Positions 51,330-59,371 of a stretch of 64,000 nt of DNA are shown piece by piece. The position numbers and the translations under genes were made by a program. Under the pieces are notes generated by a model. The model was not told the origin of the DNA. It worked only from the letters and a program-made list of their open reading frames with translations, and did no database searches. The stretch comes from an uncultured Agathobaculum sp. (GTDB taxonomy: Bacteria > Bacillota > Clostridia > Oscillospirales > Butyricicoccaceae): assembly GCA_944384725.1 (NCBI GenBank), contig CALWUJ010000001.1, positions 104,138 through 168,137 on the forward strand, given 5' to 3'. Position 1 is the first letter of the stretch. Each line of letters starts with the position of its first letter.

Positions 51330-51596
51330 ATGCTGCGCTGCACTGTCAAATTCTGCGGCGGCTGTAATCCGCGCTATGACCGCGGAGAAGCCTATCAAAC
51401 CGTGCGCACCTCCCTTGCGGACGTCGCCGGTTTTTCCTATCCGGAGGACGGCGTCCATTATGACGCATTGCTGATTATCCGCGGCTGCACCGGCTGCCCT
51501 TATCTGTATGAGGAGATCGACGCGGACCACCGCATCATCATCGACTCGGCGGACGGCATCGAGGAAGCCATTCGGACGATCCGGCAACTCGCGTAG
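51330..51596 (+). CDS. Small protein with two CxxC motifs, unknown function
   Basis: The ATG at 51330, 11 bases after AAAGGAGG, gives 88 residues. The N-terminus reads LRCTVKFCGGCNPRYDRGEAYQTVRTSL and a second motif CTGCPYLYEEID lies near residue 62; between them are strand-helix patterns of a small alpha/beta (Rossmann or thioredoxin-like) fold. Four Cys in two CxxC pairs could bind an iron-sulphur cluster or zinc, or act as a redox pair. It sits between abfD and a CoA-transferase gene, with a 49-bp gap to the latter. I do not recognise a characterised family. Confidence 0.75.
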   Translation: MLRCTVKFCGGCNPRYDRGEAYQTVRTSLADVAGFSYPEDGVHYDALLIIRGCTGCPYLYEEIDADHRIIIDSADGIEEAIRTIRQLA

Positions 51597-51645
51597 ATTA
51601 AACGGCCGCATCAAGCGTCCGTTATTCTGAGGAGGATGATAGAAC

Positions 51646-53214
51646 ATGAAGAAAGTAAGCATTATCTCGGCGGAAGAGGCCGCGCTCAAGGTTCAGGATG
51701 GCGACACCATCGCCACCGGTGGCTTTGTCAGCTGCGCTTGCCCGGAAACCCTGTCCAAGGCGCTGGAGAAGCGTTTTCTTGAGACCGGCCACCCAAACAA
51801 CCTGACCCTGTTCTTTGCAGCCGGTCAGGGCCACCGCGACGGCACCGGCGGCGACCACTACGGCCATGAGGGCATGGTCAAGCGCGTCATCGGCGGTCAC
51901 TGGGACCGCGCACCGCGTCTGGGCGAGCTGGCACTGAACAATAAGATCGAAGCCTACAACCTGCCGCAGGGCGTTATCTCGCACATGTACCGCGATATCG
52001 CCGCGCACAACATCGGCACGATCACCCACGTCGGTCTGAAGACTTTTGCCGACCCGCGCAACGGCGGCGGCAAGCTCAACGACGTGACCAAAGAAGATCT
52101 GGTCAAGATCGTCAACATCGAGGGTCAGGAGCGCCTGCTGTACAAGGGCTTCCCGATCAATGTGGTATTCCTGCGCGCATCTTACTGCGACGAATACGGC
52201 AACTGCACCGTACATAGAGAAATCGGCCCGCTGGACGTTACCGCAATGGCACAGGCGTGCAAGAACTCGGGCGGTAAGGTCATTGTACAGGTCGAGAAGA
52301 TTGTACAGGGTGGCTCGCTCGATCCGAAGCTGGTTGCCATCCCGGGCATCTACGTTGACTCGGTTGTCGTCGGTTCGGACGAAGAGAACATGCAGTGCCT
52401 CGGCATGCCGTATGACGGCGCGCTGACCGGCGAATTCCGCATCCCGGTGGACGCCATCCCGCCCATCCCGATGGACGCTAAGAAGATCATCGCCCGCCGC
52501 GCCGCTATGGAGCTGCCGCAGGACGCAATCGTCAACCTCGGCACCGGCGCACCGGAGAAGATCGCCAACGTTGCAGCGGAAGAAGGCATCTCGGACAAGA
52601 TGACCCTGACCGTCGAGGCTGGCTCGATCGCAGGCGTTCCCTACGGCGGCACCCAGTTCGGTGCAGCGGCAAACGCCATGTGCATCATCCCGCACAACGT
52701 ACAGTTTGACTTTTATCAGGGTGGCGGCCTTGATGTTGCGTTCCTCGGCCTTGCTGAGACTGCACCCAACGGCGACCTGAACGTTTCCAAGTTCGGCACC
52801 CGTCTGGCCGGTGCGGGCGGCTTCATTGACATCACCCAGAACGCGAAGAAGGTCGTTTACTGCGGCACTTTCACAGCAAAGGGCCTCAAGACCGCCTGCG
52901 AGGACGGCAAGCTTGTCATCACGCAGGAAGGCGCGAAGAAGAAGTTCGTCAACCAGGTCGAGCACATCACCTTCTCCGGCGACTACGCCAACGAAGTACA
53001 TCAGCCTGTCCTGTACATCACCGAGCGCGCCGTGTTCGAGCTGCGTCCGGAAGGCGTCACCCTGATCGAGATCGCACCGGGCATCGACCTGCAGACCCAG
53101 GTGCTTGACCAGATGGAATTCGAGCCCAAGATCGCTTACCAGCCGGACGGCTCGATCAAGTTGATGGACGCTCGTATCTTCCGCGACGAGCTGATGGGCC
53201 TGGCGAACGATTAA
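51646..53214 (+). CDS. Family I acyl-CoA:acetate CoA-transferase (propionate CoA-transferase-like)
   Basis: Moves CoA between acyl-CoA and carboxylates by a glutamyl-CoA intermediate. The 522-residue product carries both halves in one chain: alpha part with VQDGDTIATGGFVSCACPETL and GGHWDRAPRLGELA; beta part with AMELPQDAIVNLGTGAPEKIANVAAEEG and the catalytic Glu in LTVEAGSIAGVPYGG. The position next to abfD suggests activation of 4-hydroxybutyrate to 4-hydroxybutyryl-CoA; propionate, lactate or acetoacetate are alternatives. AGGAGG precedes the ATG. Confidence 0.9.
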   Translation: MKKVSIISAEEAALKVQDGDTIATGGFVSCACPETLSKALEKRFLETGHPNNLTLFFAAGQGHRDGTGGDHYGHEGMVKRVIGGHWDRAPRLGELALNNKIEAYNLPQGVISHMYRDIAAHNIGTITHVGLKTFADPRNGGGKLNDVTKEDLVKIVNIEGQERLLYKGFPINVVFLRASYCDEYGNCTVHREIGPLDVTAMAQACKNSGGKVIVQVEKIVQGGSLDPKLVAIPGIYVDSVVVGSDEENMQCLGMPYDGALTGEFRIPVDAIPPIPMDAKKIIARRAAMELPQDAIVNLGTGAPEKIANVAAEEGISDKMTLTVEAGSIAGVPYGGTQFGAAANAMCIIPHNVQFDFYQGGGLDVAFLGLAETAPNGDLNVSKFGTRLAGAGGFIDITQNAKKVVYCGTFTAKGLKTACEDGKLVITQEGAKKKFVNQVEHITFSGDYANEVHQPVLYITERAVFELRPEGVTLIEIAPGIDLQTQVLDQMEFEPKIAYQPDGSIKLMDARIFRDELMGLAND

Positions 53215-53258
53215 GTTCCGATTTTTTCTGTGTGAGTGTTGTGCAGATGTTGGGTATA

Positions 53259-53276
53259 TTGTTAATCGTTTAACAA
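53259..53276 (+). promoter_or_regulatory. Rex operator upstream of thl
   Basis: TTGTTAATCGTTTAACAA matches the clostridial Rex consensus TTGTTAA-N4-TTAACAA at all 14 fixed positions. It lies 16 bp before the -35. Rex represses when NADH/NAD+ is low and releases when NADH is high, so thl-crt-hbd would be induced by reducing pressure. Confidence 0.88.
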
Positions 53277-53292
53277 ACTTTCGTAAAACCCC

Positions 53293-53320
53293 TTGCAATT
53301 CTCCACACTTTTGATAAAAT
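53293..53320 (+). promoter_or_regulatory. Sigma-A promoter of thl-crt-hbd
   Basis: TTGCAA (53293-53298), 16 bp, TAAAAT (53315-53320). Start of transcription near 53327 gives a ~70-nt leader. Confidence 0.78.
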
Positions 53321-53394
53321 ATTAACGAACTCGAAAGAGACATCAAACTGCACCGGTGCGTCCGGTGCCAGAGAAGAAAAGGAGTAACAGCCAA

Positions 53395-54582
53395 ATGAAC
53401 GTTTACATCTGTTCCGCTGCCCGTACCGCTATCGGCACTTATGGCGGCACCCTCCGCGACGTACCTGCCGCTCAGCTCGGCATCGCTGCTGCCAACGCTG
53501 CTGTTGAACGCGCTGGCGTTGACAAGGCCGCTATCGACGAATGCCTGTTTGGTCAGGTATTGCAGGGCGGCGTTGGTCAGAACGTAGCCCGTCAGGTATC
53601 TCTCGGTATCGGCATGCCGCTTGAGACCCCTGCCATGACCCTCAACAAGGTTTGCGCATCCTCCATGCGTGCCATCTCCCTGGGCTCTCAGATCATCCGC
53701 TCCGGCGAGGATCAGATGATGCTGGTCGGCGGCTGCGAGTCCATGTCTGGCGCACCGTACATCTCCCGCAACATGCGCTGGGGCGCTCGCATGAACGACG
53801 TGAAGTTTGTTGATATGATGGTTTACGACGGCGTGTTCGACGTATTTAACCAGTACCACATGGGCATCACCGCGGAAAACGTTGCCGAGCAGTACGGCAT
53901 CACCCGCGAGATGCAGGATCAGATCGGCTACGAGTCCCAGATGAAGGCTGCCAAGGCAATTGCTGACGGCCGCTTCAAGGACGAGATCGTTCCGATCGAA
54001 GTCAAGAAGAAGAAGGAAACCATTATCTTTGATACCGACGAGCACTGCCGCCCGCAGACCACTCTCGAGGGTCTGGCTAAGCTGCGTCCGGCCTTCAAGA
54101 AGGACGGCACGGTTACCGCAGGCAACGCTTCCGGCATCAACGATGCAGGCGCAGCGATGATTATCGCATCCGAGGACTTCGTCAAGGCACACGGCCTCAA
54201 GCCGCTGGCTAAGATCCGCTCCTTCGGCTCTGTCGGCTGCGATCCGTCCATCATGGGCATCGGCCCGATCGAGTCCACCCGTCAGGCTCTCAAGCGCGCT
54301 GGTCTGACCGTTGCTGACCTCGATCTGATCGAGTCCAACGAGGCATTTGCTGCACAGGCTGCTGCGGTTAACCGTGAGCTCGGCTTTGACATGGATAAGG
54401 TCAACGTCAATGGCGGCGCAATCGCTCTCGGCCACCCGATCGGTGCAGCAGGCTGCCGTATCACCACCACCCTGCTCCACGAGATGATCAAGCGCGACCT
54501 GACCATCGGCCTTGCCACCATGTGCATCGGCGGCGGCATGGGCGAAGCTCTGATCGTAGAGCGCGACGAGCTCTGCAAGTAA
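53395..54582 (+). CDS. thl: Acetyl-CoA acetyltransferase (thiolase)
   Basis: Condenses two acetyl-CoA to acetoacetyl-CoA, the entry to the acetyl-CoA route of butyrate formation. The ATG at 53395 after AAGGAG gives 395 residues. The acylation Cys lies in [12 protein letters not shown], the His in [17 protein letters not shown] and the second Cys in [27 protein letters not shown] opens the protein. Length is normal. First gene of a three-gene Rex-controlled cluster with crt and hbd. Confidence 0.97.
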   Translation: MNVYICSAARTAIGTYGGTLRDVPAAQLGIAAANAAVERAGVDKAAIDECLFGQVLQGGVGQNVARQVSLGIGMPLETPAMTLNKVCASSMRAISLGSQIIRSGEDQMMLVGGCESMSGAPYISRNMRWGARMNDVKFVDMMVYDGVFDVFNQYHMGITAENVAEQYGITREMQDQIGYESQMKAAKAIADGRFKDEIVPIEVKKKKETIIFDTDEHCRPQTTLEGLAKLRPAFKKDGTVTAGNASGINDAGAAMIIASEDFVKAHGLKPLAKIRSFGSVGCDPSIMGIGPIESTRQALKRAGLTVADLDLIESNEAFAAQAAAVNRELGFDMDKVNVNGGAIALGHPIGAAGCRITTTLLHEMIKRDLTIGLATMCIGGGMGEALIVERDELCK

Positions 54583-54707
54583 TCACCGGCAGACAGCTTT
54601 TCGCACCCTCTCCGCATTGATTCCTGTAATTTGAACGGGTATCCGTCAGGCTATTCAGCTCTGACGGATATCGGTTCGTCAGAATGATTGAAAGGAAGTC
54701 TTTATCA

Positions 54708-55523
54708 ATGACTGATGTAGTAGTTGAGAAAAAAGGCCATGTAGCGGTCGTCAAGATCGAGCACATGAAGGCGATGAACGCGCTTTCCACCGACATGTAT
54801 GCGCAGCTGGAAGAGGCGTTTGACGAAGTCGGCAAGATGGACGACGTTTACTGTGTCGTTCTGACCGGCTCCTCCACCGTGAACAAAAAGGGCAAGACGG
54901 TCAACTCTTTCGTCGCTGGCGCTGACATCGCTCAGATGTCCACCATGACGGTTGAAGAAGGCAAGTTCTTCGGCAACGACTCCAACCGCGTCTGCTGGAA
55001 GATTGAAAACTTCAAGCGCCCGGTCATTGCAGCGATCAACGGCTTCTGCCTCGGCGGCGGCTGCGAGCTGGCAATGAGCTGTGACATCCGTCTGGCATCC
55101 GACAACGCACTGTTCGGCCAGCCGGAAGTTGGTCTGGGCATCACCCCGGGCTGCGGCGGCACCCAGCGTCTGGCCCGCATCGTTGGTTTGGGCAAGGCCA
55201 AGGAGCTGATCTACACCGCTCGCGGCAACTACACCGCTCAGCAGGCACTCGAAATGGGTCTGGTCAACTACGTATATCCGCTGGAAAACCTGATGGACGA
55301 AGCCATGAAGCTGGCAGAAGAAATCGCGTCCCAGGCTCCGATCGCGGTTGCACTGTGCAAGGAAGCCATCAATGTCGGCATGCAGACCGACCTGAATTCC
55401 GCTCTGAAGTTCGAGGGCAACGTATTCGGTCAGTGCTTCGCTACCGAGGATCAGAAGTACGGCATGGCTTACTTCCTCGACAAGAACAAGGATAAGCCTG
55501 CGAAGGAATTCAAGAACAAGTAA
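54708..55523 (+). CDS. crt: 3-hydroxybutyryl-CoA dehydratase (crotonase)
   Basis: Dehydrates 3-hydroxybutyryl-CoA to crotonyl-CoA. The ATG at 54708 follows AAAGGAAG at 9 bases; an in-frame ATG at 54684 has no such site. The 271-residue crotonase fold shows the oxyanion-hole segment SFVAGADIAQM, the first catalytic Glu in FCLGGGCELAMSCDIRLAS and the second in FGQPEVGLGITPGCGGTQRLAR. A few extra residues (STVNKKGKTVN) lengthen the loop before the oxyanion hole. Second gene of the thl cluster, 125 bp after thl. Confidence 0.95.
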   Translation: MTDVVVEKKGHVAVVKIEHMKAMNALSTDMYAQLEEAFDEVGKMDDVYCVVLTGSSTVNKKGKTVNSFVAGADIAQMSTMTVEEGKFFGNDSNRVCWKIENFKRPVIAAINGFCLGGGCELAMSCDIRLASDNALFGQPEVGLGITPGCGGTQRLARIVGLGKAKELIYTARGNYTAQQALEMGLVNYVYPLENLMDEAMKLAEEIASQAPIAVALCKEAINVGMQTDLNSALKFEGNVFGQCFATEDQKYGMAYFLDKNKDKPAKEFKNK

Positions 55524-55567
55524 GCGTTTTTCTGAATTGATAAGAGTGAGAGAGAGGTTATAATATC

Positions 55568-56434
55568 ATGAAAGTTTGTGTATTCGGCGCCGGCAACATG
55601 GGTGCGCGCATTGCGGAAGTATTTCTGACCAACGGCCATGAGGTCACCATGATCGACATCAAGCAGGAGTTCGTTGATCGCGGTGTCAAGACCATCACCA
55701 ACGACCTGTCCTTCCTCGTAAAGAAGGAAAAGATGACCGAGGATCGCAAGAACGAGCTGCTGGCTGGCCTGAAGACCTCCATTGACCGCAAGGCTGCTGC
55801 AGATGCTGACTTCGTTATGGAAGTTATCCTCGAGCGCATGGACCTGAAGAAGGAACTGCTGGCTGAGCTGGACGAGATCTGCCCGGCACACACCATTTTC
55901 GCAACCAACACCTCTGCTCTGTCCCCGACCGAGCTGGCGGCTTCCGTCAAGCGTTCGGATAAGGTCATCGGCTGCCACTTCTTCAACCCGGCTCAGATCA
56001 TGAAGCTGGTTGAGGTTACCCGTGCAATCCAGACTTCGGACGAAACCTTCAAGACCGCATTCGATCTGATGGCTTCTCTGGGCAAGACCCCGGTTACCGT
56101 ACAGGAAGGCCCGGGCTTTGTCGTAAACCGCATCCTGATTCCGATGATGAACGAGGCTATGGGCATTGTTGCTGACGGCATCGCTTCCCCGGCAGACATC
56201 GATATCGCAATGCAGCTGGGCGCTGGCATGAAGTCCGGCCCGCTCCACACCGCTGACCTGGTTGGCCACGACGTTAACCTGGCAATCATGGAGACCCTGT
56301 ACCGCGAGACCGGCGACCCGAAGTACCGTCCGCATCCGCTGATGCGCAAGATGGTTCGCGCTGGCTGGCTAGGTGTCAAGACCGGCAAGGGCTTCTTCGA
56401 ATACGACGAATTCGGCAAGGAAATCGTAAAGTAA
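55568..56434 (+). CDS. hbd: 3-hydroxybutyryl-CoA dehydrogenase
   Basis: Reduces acetoacetyl-CoA to 3-hydroxybutyryl-CoA. The 288-residue product has the Rossmann start VCVFGAGNMGARIAEVFLTNGHEV, the catalytic His in DKVIGCHFFNPAQIMKLVEV and Glu in the same block, and the C-terminal dimer domain (GFVVNRILIPMMNEAM; FFEYDEFGKEIVK). Length matches clostridial Hbd. It ends the cluster; a strong terminator follows, so bcd and etfBA are not co-transcribed and are not in the window. Confidence 0.96.
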   Translation: MKVCVFGAGNMGARIAEVFLTNGHEVTMIDIKQEFVDRGVKTITNDLSFLVKKEKMTEDRKNELLAGLKTSIDRKAAADADFVMEVILERMDLKKELLAELDEICPAHTIFATNTSALSPTELAASVKRSDKVIGCHFFNPAQIMKLVEVTRAIQTSDETFKTAFDLMASLGKTPVTVQEGPGFVVNRILIPMMNEAMGIVADGIASPADIDIAMQLGAGMKSGPLHTADLVGHDVNLAIMETLYRETGDPKYRPHPLMRKMVRAGWLGVKTGKGFFEYDEFGKEIVK

Positions 56435-56449
56435 TCTGTTTATACAAGC

Positions 56450-56487
56450 AGAGGCTACTGTGCAAAACGCACAGTAGCCTCTTTTTT
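56450..56487 (+). terminator. Terminator of thl-crt-hbd
   Basis: A perfect 14-bp stem (56450-56463 with 56469-56482) followed by TTTTTC. Confidence 0.92.
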
Positions 56488-56603
56488 CTTTCGATTTTTT
56501 TGTTGCTTTATCTACATTTATCGCTTTCTTCTAACATTTGTTTGGCAAAATCAACAAATTTTGCAGCAATCTATGGCATTTCTCGAACAAACAGGATATA
56601 ATA

Positions 56604-57122
56604 TTAAATATCTGGGAAATAACATTTTACCAATGCGGCTGAAGCGGCAAAAGCTGCCAAATCTGCGCATAACGCGGCCGGTATGGCATAGCGCATTTGC
56701 TTTAATCCCAAGTGGCCACCATAAATGCTAATGGTGTATAAACTGGTTTCAGAAGCGCCCAGCATTACGGCTGCGACCCGGCCAATATAACTGTCCGGCC
56801 CATAGCGCCCAATCAGCTCACTGCCGAGCGCAAGGCCACCGCCGCCGCTGATCGGTTTGAGCAGCGCCAGTGCCACGCAGTCTTTGGGAATGCCAAACAC
56901 ACCGAACAACGGCGCCAGCCACCCCGCCGCCAGGTCAATTGCACCGGATGCCCGTAGCATATAGACCACGGTCAGCATCCCAACCAACGTGGGCAAAATA
57001 CTCACAGCTGTGTGCAATCCTTTTTGTGCTCCGCGCAGGAATACCGGGAACACATCCACCTGTTTATACAATGCGTATAAGCCGATTGCTGCCAGAAGCA
57101 GCGGAATCAGTGTTGCCTGCAC
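56604..57122 (-). CDS. spmB: Spore maturation protein B
   Basis: A 172-residue nucleoside-recognition (Gate) family membrane protein needed with SpmA for spore core dehydration. Five hydrophobic stretches and the Gate pattern ALLKPISGGGGLALGSELIGRYGPDSYIGRVAAVMLGASETSLY are present. The predicted start is GTG at 57122 with AAAGGAG about 14 bases upstream, longer than ideal. It lies 143 bp after spmA; in most genomes the two genes nearly touch. The gap is AT-rich and shows no hairpin that I trust. Confidence 0.93.
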   Translation of the reverse strand: MQATLIPLLLAAIGLYALYKQVDVFPVFLRGAQKGLHTAVSILPTLVGMLTVVYMLRASGAIDLAAGWLAPLFGVFGIPKDCVALALLKPISGGGGLALGSELIGRYGPDSYIGRVAAVMLGASETSLYTISIYGGHLGLKQMRYAIPAALCADLAAFAASAALVKCYFPDI

Positions 57123-57265
57123 AACTTTTCTACGCGCTCCTTTCCATCATTTTTGACGTTAATTTCAAATTTTGGAAAATTATTTTGGAAATAACAGGTA
57201 ATTCGACATCTTTTGTGTCCGCTTTATGTAATAATACAAATTGTAATCCAACTAAACATTTCCTT

Positions 57266-57850
57266 CTATTTTTCCGCACGGAACCAAGGCCGCATCAGTC
57301 TTCCGCTGAGCAGCACGACCGCCACCGAAAAAATGGACGCGCCCCAAACCGGCAGCATAATGTCAAACGGCGATGCAGCGCCGCATGCTGCCCGCACGGC
57401 CGCCACCGTAGAAGGAATCAACTGGATGGATGCAGTGTTCAAAGTAATCAATGTCAAGACGGTATCCGGCGAACCGCGCCGTCCTTCCAACGTATAAAGT
57501 CGGTCTGCGGCACGCAGGCCGAGCGGTGTGGCTGCATTGGATAATCCCAACAGGTTTGCCGCGACATTTGCGCTGACCGCCTCCATAGCTTCACGGTCTG
57601 CCGACGCTTTTCCAAACAGCGGACGCAGCAGCGGCATCAACATACGGGACAGTTTTTCCGCTAAGCCGGAAGCCTGCACTAGTTCCATAATGCCGCTCCA
57701 GAAGCACATCAGGCCGGCTATGCTGATGATGAGTGTAACCGCTTCCCCGGCCCCGGTGCCGACCGCTGTCGTTACGGCATCCAGCCTTCCGGTGAACGCG
57801 CCGCAAATCAGCGCCAAAACCAGAAATGCAACCCAAATGGCGGATAGCAT
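57266..57850 (-). CDS. spmA: Spore maturation protein A
   Basis: Partner of SpmB in the forespore or mother-cell membrane. The ATG at 57850 (194 residues) is about 9 bases after GAGAGGGGG; a GTG two codons upstream is possible. Hydrophobic segments alternate with the Gate motif: VTLIISIAGLMCFWSGIMELVQASGL, ANLLGLSNAATPLGLRAADRLY and TLNTASIQLIPSTVAAVRAACG. Divergent from the AbrB-type gene. Presence of both spm genes and spoIIID indicates an endospore former. Confidence 0.94.
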   Translation of the reverse strand: MLSAIWVAFLVLALICGAFTGRLDAVTTAVGTGAGEAVTLIISIAGLMCFWSGIMELVQASGLAEKLSRMLMPLLRPLFGKASADREAMEAVSANVAANLLGLSNAATPLGLRAADRLYTLEGRRGSPDTVLTLITLNTASIQLIPSTVAAVRAACGAASPFDIMLPVWGASIFSVAVVLLSGRLMRPWFRAEK

Positions 57851-57940
57851 CCGCACAATCCCCCTCTCTGTCCAAGCTCCCCCAGCGGGGTTTTGGTGAT
57901 ACAAGATTCGACTGAAAAGAAATGAAGGAGTGTTTCACAC

Positions 57941-58183
57941 ATGAAGTCTACCGGTATTGTCCGAAAAGTGGATGAACTTGGCCGTATCGTGCTGCCCATC
58001 GAATTGCGCCGTACGATGAACATAGACGTCAAGGATGCCCTGGAGATTTACGTAGACGGCGATCAGATTGTTCTGAAGAAATATGAGCCGTCCTGCATCT
58101 TCTGCGGCAATGCAAAGGATATCATCCATTACAAGGGCAAAAATGTATGTGCGTCCTGTGCACAGGAACTCAAACTGCTCTAA
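57941..58183 (+). CDS. AbrB-family transition-state regulator with C-terminal zinc ribbon
   Basis: An 80-residue DNA-binding protein: swapped-hairpin domain STGIVRKVDELGRIVLPIELRRTMNI (1-45), then a short tail with two cysteine pairs, CIFCGN and CASC, that should bind zinc. This layout is common in clostridial AbrB homologues. AAGGAG lies 11 bases before the ATG. It probably controls entry into sporulation or stationary phase, in keeping with spmA and spoIIID next door. Confidence 0.93.
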   Translation: MKSTGIVRKVDELGRIVLPIELRRTMNIDVKDALEIYVDGDQIVLKKYEPSCIFCGNAKDIIHYKGKNVCASCAQELKLL

Positions 58184-58195
58184 TATCAGCGTCTT

Positions 58196-58231
58196 ACAGC
58201 CATCCCACGATTCAGGGATGGCTGTTTTTTG
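58196..58231 (+). terminator. Terminator of the AbrB-type gene
   Basis: Perfect 11-bp stem ACAGCCATCCC (58196-58206 with 58215-58225) and TTTTT. Its right arm overlaps the end of convergent spoIIID. Confidence 0.88.
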
Positions 58232-58508
58232 ATGCCATCCGTCTGGTACGCTCGTCGGCAGCCTGCGCCCGATATTTCTCCCGCGTCGCCATACCCCCGC
58301 GAATGTGCCGCTCCTCTTTATTCGTTTGCAAAACAGTCTGTACTTGCTCGTACAGCACCGCATTGAGCTTTTTCAGGCGTGTGGTAATATCCTTATGTAC
58401 CGTTGATTTGGATACGCCAAATTGCGCCGCAGTCTGCCGTACCGTCGCTCCCTCCTGAATCATATATTGTGCCAGCCGGATTGTACGCTCCTCTGGTAAG
58501 CCTTTCAC
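58212..58508 (-). CDS. spoIIID: Sporulation regulator SpoIIID
   Basis: Mother-cell transcription factor that acts on sigma-E genes. The GTG at 58508 with AGGGGGG 7 bases upstream gives 98 residues. RTIRLAQYMIQEGATVRQTAAQFGVSKSTVHKDITTRL is the helix-turn-helix, followed by the basic tail HIRGGMATREKYR. Upstream on the minus strand, an ATA element at 58568-58574 and CATAGATT at 58548-58555 loosely resemble a sigma-E promoter. Confidence 0.95.
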   Translation of the reverse strand: MKGLPEERTIRLAQYMIQEGATVRQTAAQFGVSKSTVHKDITTRLKKLNAVLYEQVQTVLQTNKEERHIRGGMATREKYRAQAADERTRRMASKNSHP

Positions 58509-58632
58509 CGTCGTCCCCCCTGACCTGTTGACGCTTTCATTACTCTCAATCTATGCGTCATCCAGACCGTATAGAACGCGGTTTCTAGTGTTTGCCGTAT
58601 GGCAACAATCATCTGCCGCTACCGAAAAGAAA

Positions 58633-58662
58633 AATGCGCTGCTCTTACTTGAGCAGCGCATT
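58633..58662 (-). terminator. Terminator of the TetR gene
   Basis: Perfect 12-bp stem (58633-58644 with 58651-58662); on the minus strand it is followed by TTTCTTTTC. The right arm covers the stop codon and last codons of the gene. Confidence 0.82.
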
Positions 58663-59232
58663 GATGCCATTGGTGTGATATTCCACCAACCGATTGAGGT
58701 TCATACGCACCTCACGCGGCCGAACACGGTTTTTGAGAATCTGCACCGTACCGTCGATCAGATTACGGGCCATGATCTGCGCGATTAGCAGGCTGTTGTC
58801 CTCGTCCGCAAGCAGCGGTGCGGTCTTGGCCGCCAGCATGTCAATCATGCTCTTGCGAAGTTCCTCGTACCGCGTGCCGTGAGACTGCTCCATAATGAGC
58901 AGCAGCCCGTACTTTTCCGCCAGCAGCAGCGAAATAACCTCCTCTGTCAGCAGCACCTGATATTCGCGCTGTCCGGTACGCGGATCGAAGCGCTTATCCT
59001 TGAACCGCAGAATCAGCTTTTTTAATCCCGCAGCCGCACCGTCGGTCAATTCATAAAACAATTCCTCTTTGTTCTTGAAGTAATGATACAAGTTGCTCTT
59101 GCTGATATTCACCTTATCCGCAATCATTTGCAGAGAGGTTCGGTCATATCCCCGCTGCAAAAACAAATGCTGCGCTTCCAGCAAAATCTTATGCCGAAGC
59201 TCATCCTTTAACACCTGCACAATAAAGACCAC
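58645..59232 (-). CDS. TetR-family transcriptional regulator
   Basis: A 195-residue repressor. The N-terminal helix-turn-helix reads ILLEAQHLFLQRGYDRTSLQMIADKVNISKSNLYHYFKNKEELFYEL; the C-terminal ligand domain is unassigned. The likely start is GTG at 59232, but no strong ribosome binding site is visible and a GTG at residue 7 is possible. No transporter or enzyme is directly adjacent on the same strand, so its target is unknown; the decarboxylase operon ends 140 bp away. Confidence 0.88.
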   Translation of the reverse strand: MVFIVQVLKDELRHKILLEAQHLFLQRGYDRTSLQMIADKVNISKSNLYHYFKNKEELFYELTDGAAAGLKKLILRFKDKRFDPRTGQREYQVLLTEEVISLLLAEKYGLLLIMEQSHGTRYEELRKSMIDMLAAKTAPLLADEDNSLLIAQIMARNLIDGTVQILKNRVRPREVRMNLNRLVEYHTNGINALLK

Positions 59233-59323
59233 CCGTTCATTTCTTGTTTTTATTATAGCATTTCTGGTTTTTTTGTCAATAATCGGGCAGTTCCTTTCCT
59301 ATTTTGTGTCTGCATACAAAAAG

Positions 59324-59358
59324 AAAGGACGTCGGATTTCCGACGTCCTTTTTCTTTA
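59324..59358. terminator. Terminator of the decarboxylase operon
   Basis: Perfect 12-bp stem (59324-59335 with 59340-59351, loop ATTT) with A-rich left and T-rich right flanks, 20 bp after the oadB stop; on the minus strand the left A-run reads as the T-tract. Confidence 0.85.
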
Positions 59359-59371
59359 TCAAAACGCTATT

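Noticed and set aside
51622-54480. Very long minus-strand open frame opposite the CoA-transferase and thl genes
   Set aside because: Antisense shadow of highly biased GC-rich codons; no motifs, no ribosome binding site, and the plus-strand genes are certain.
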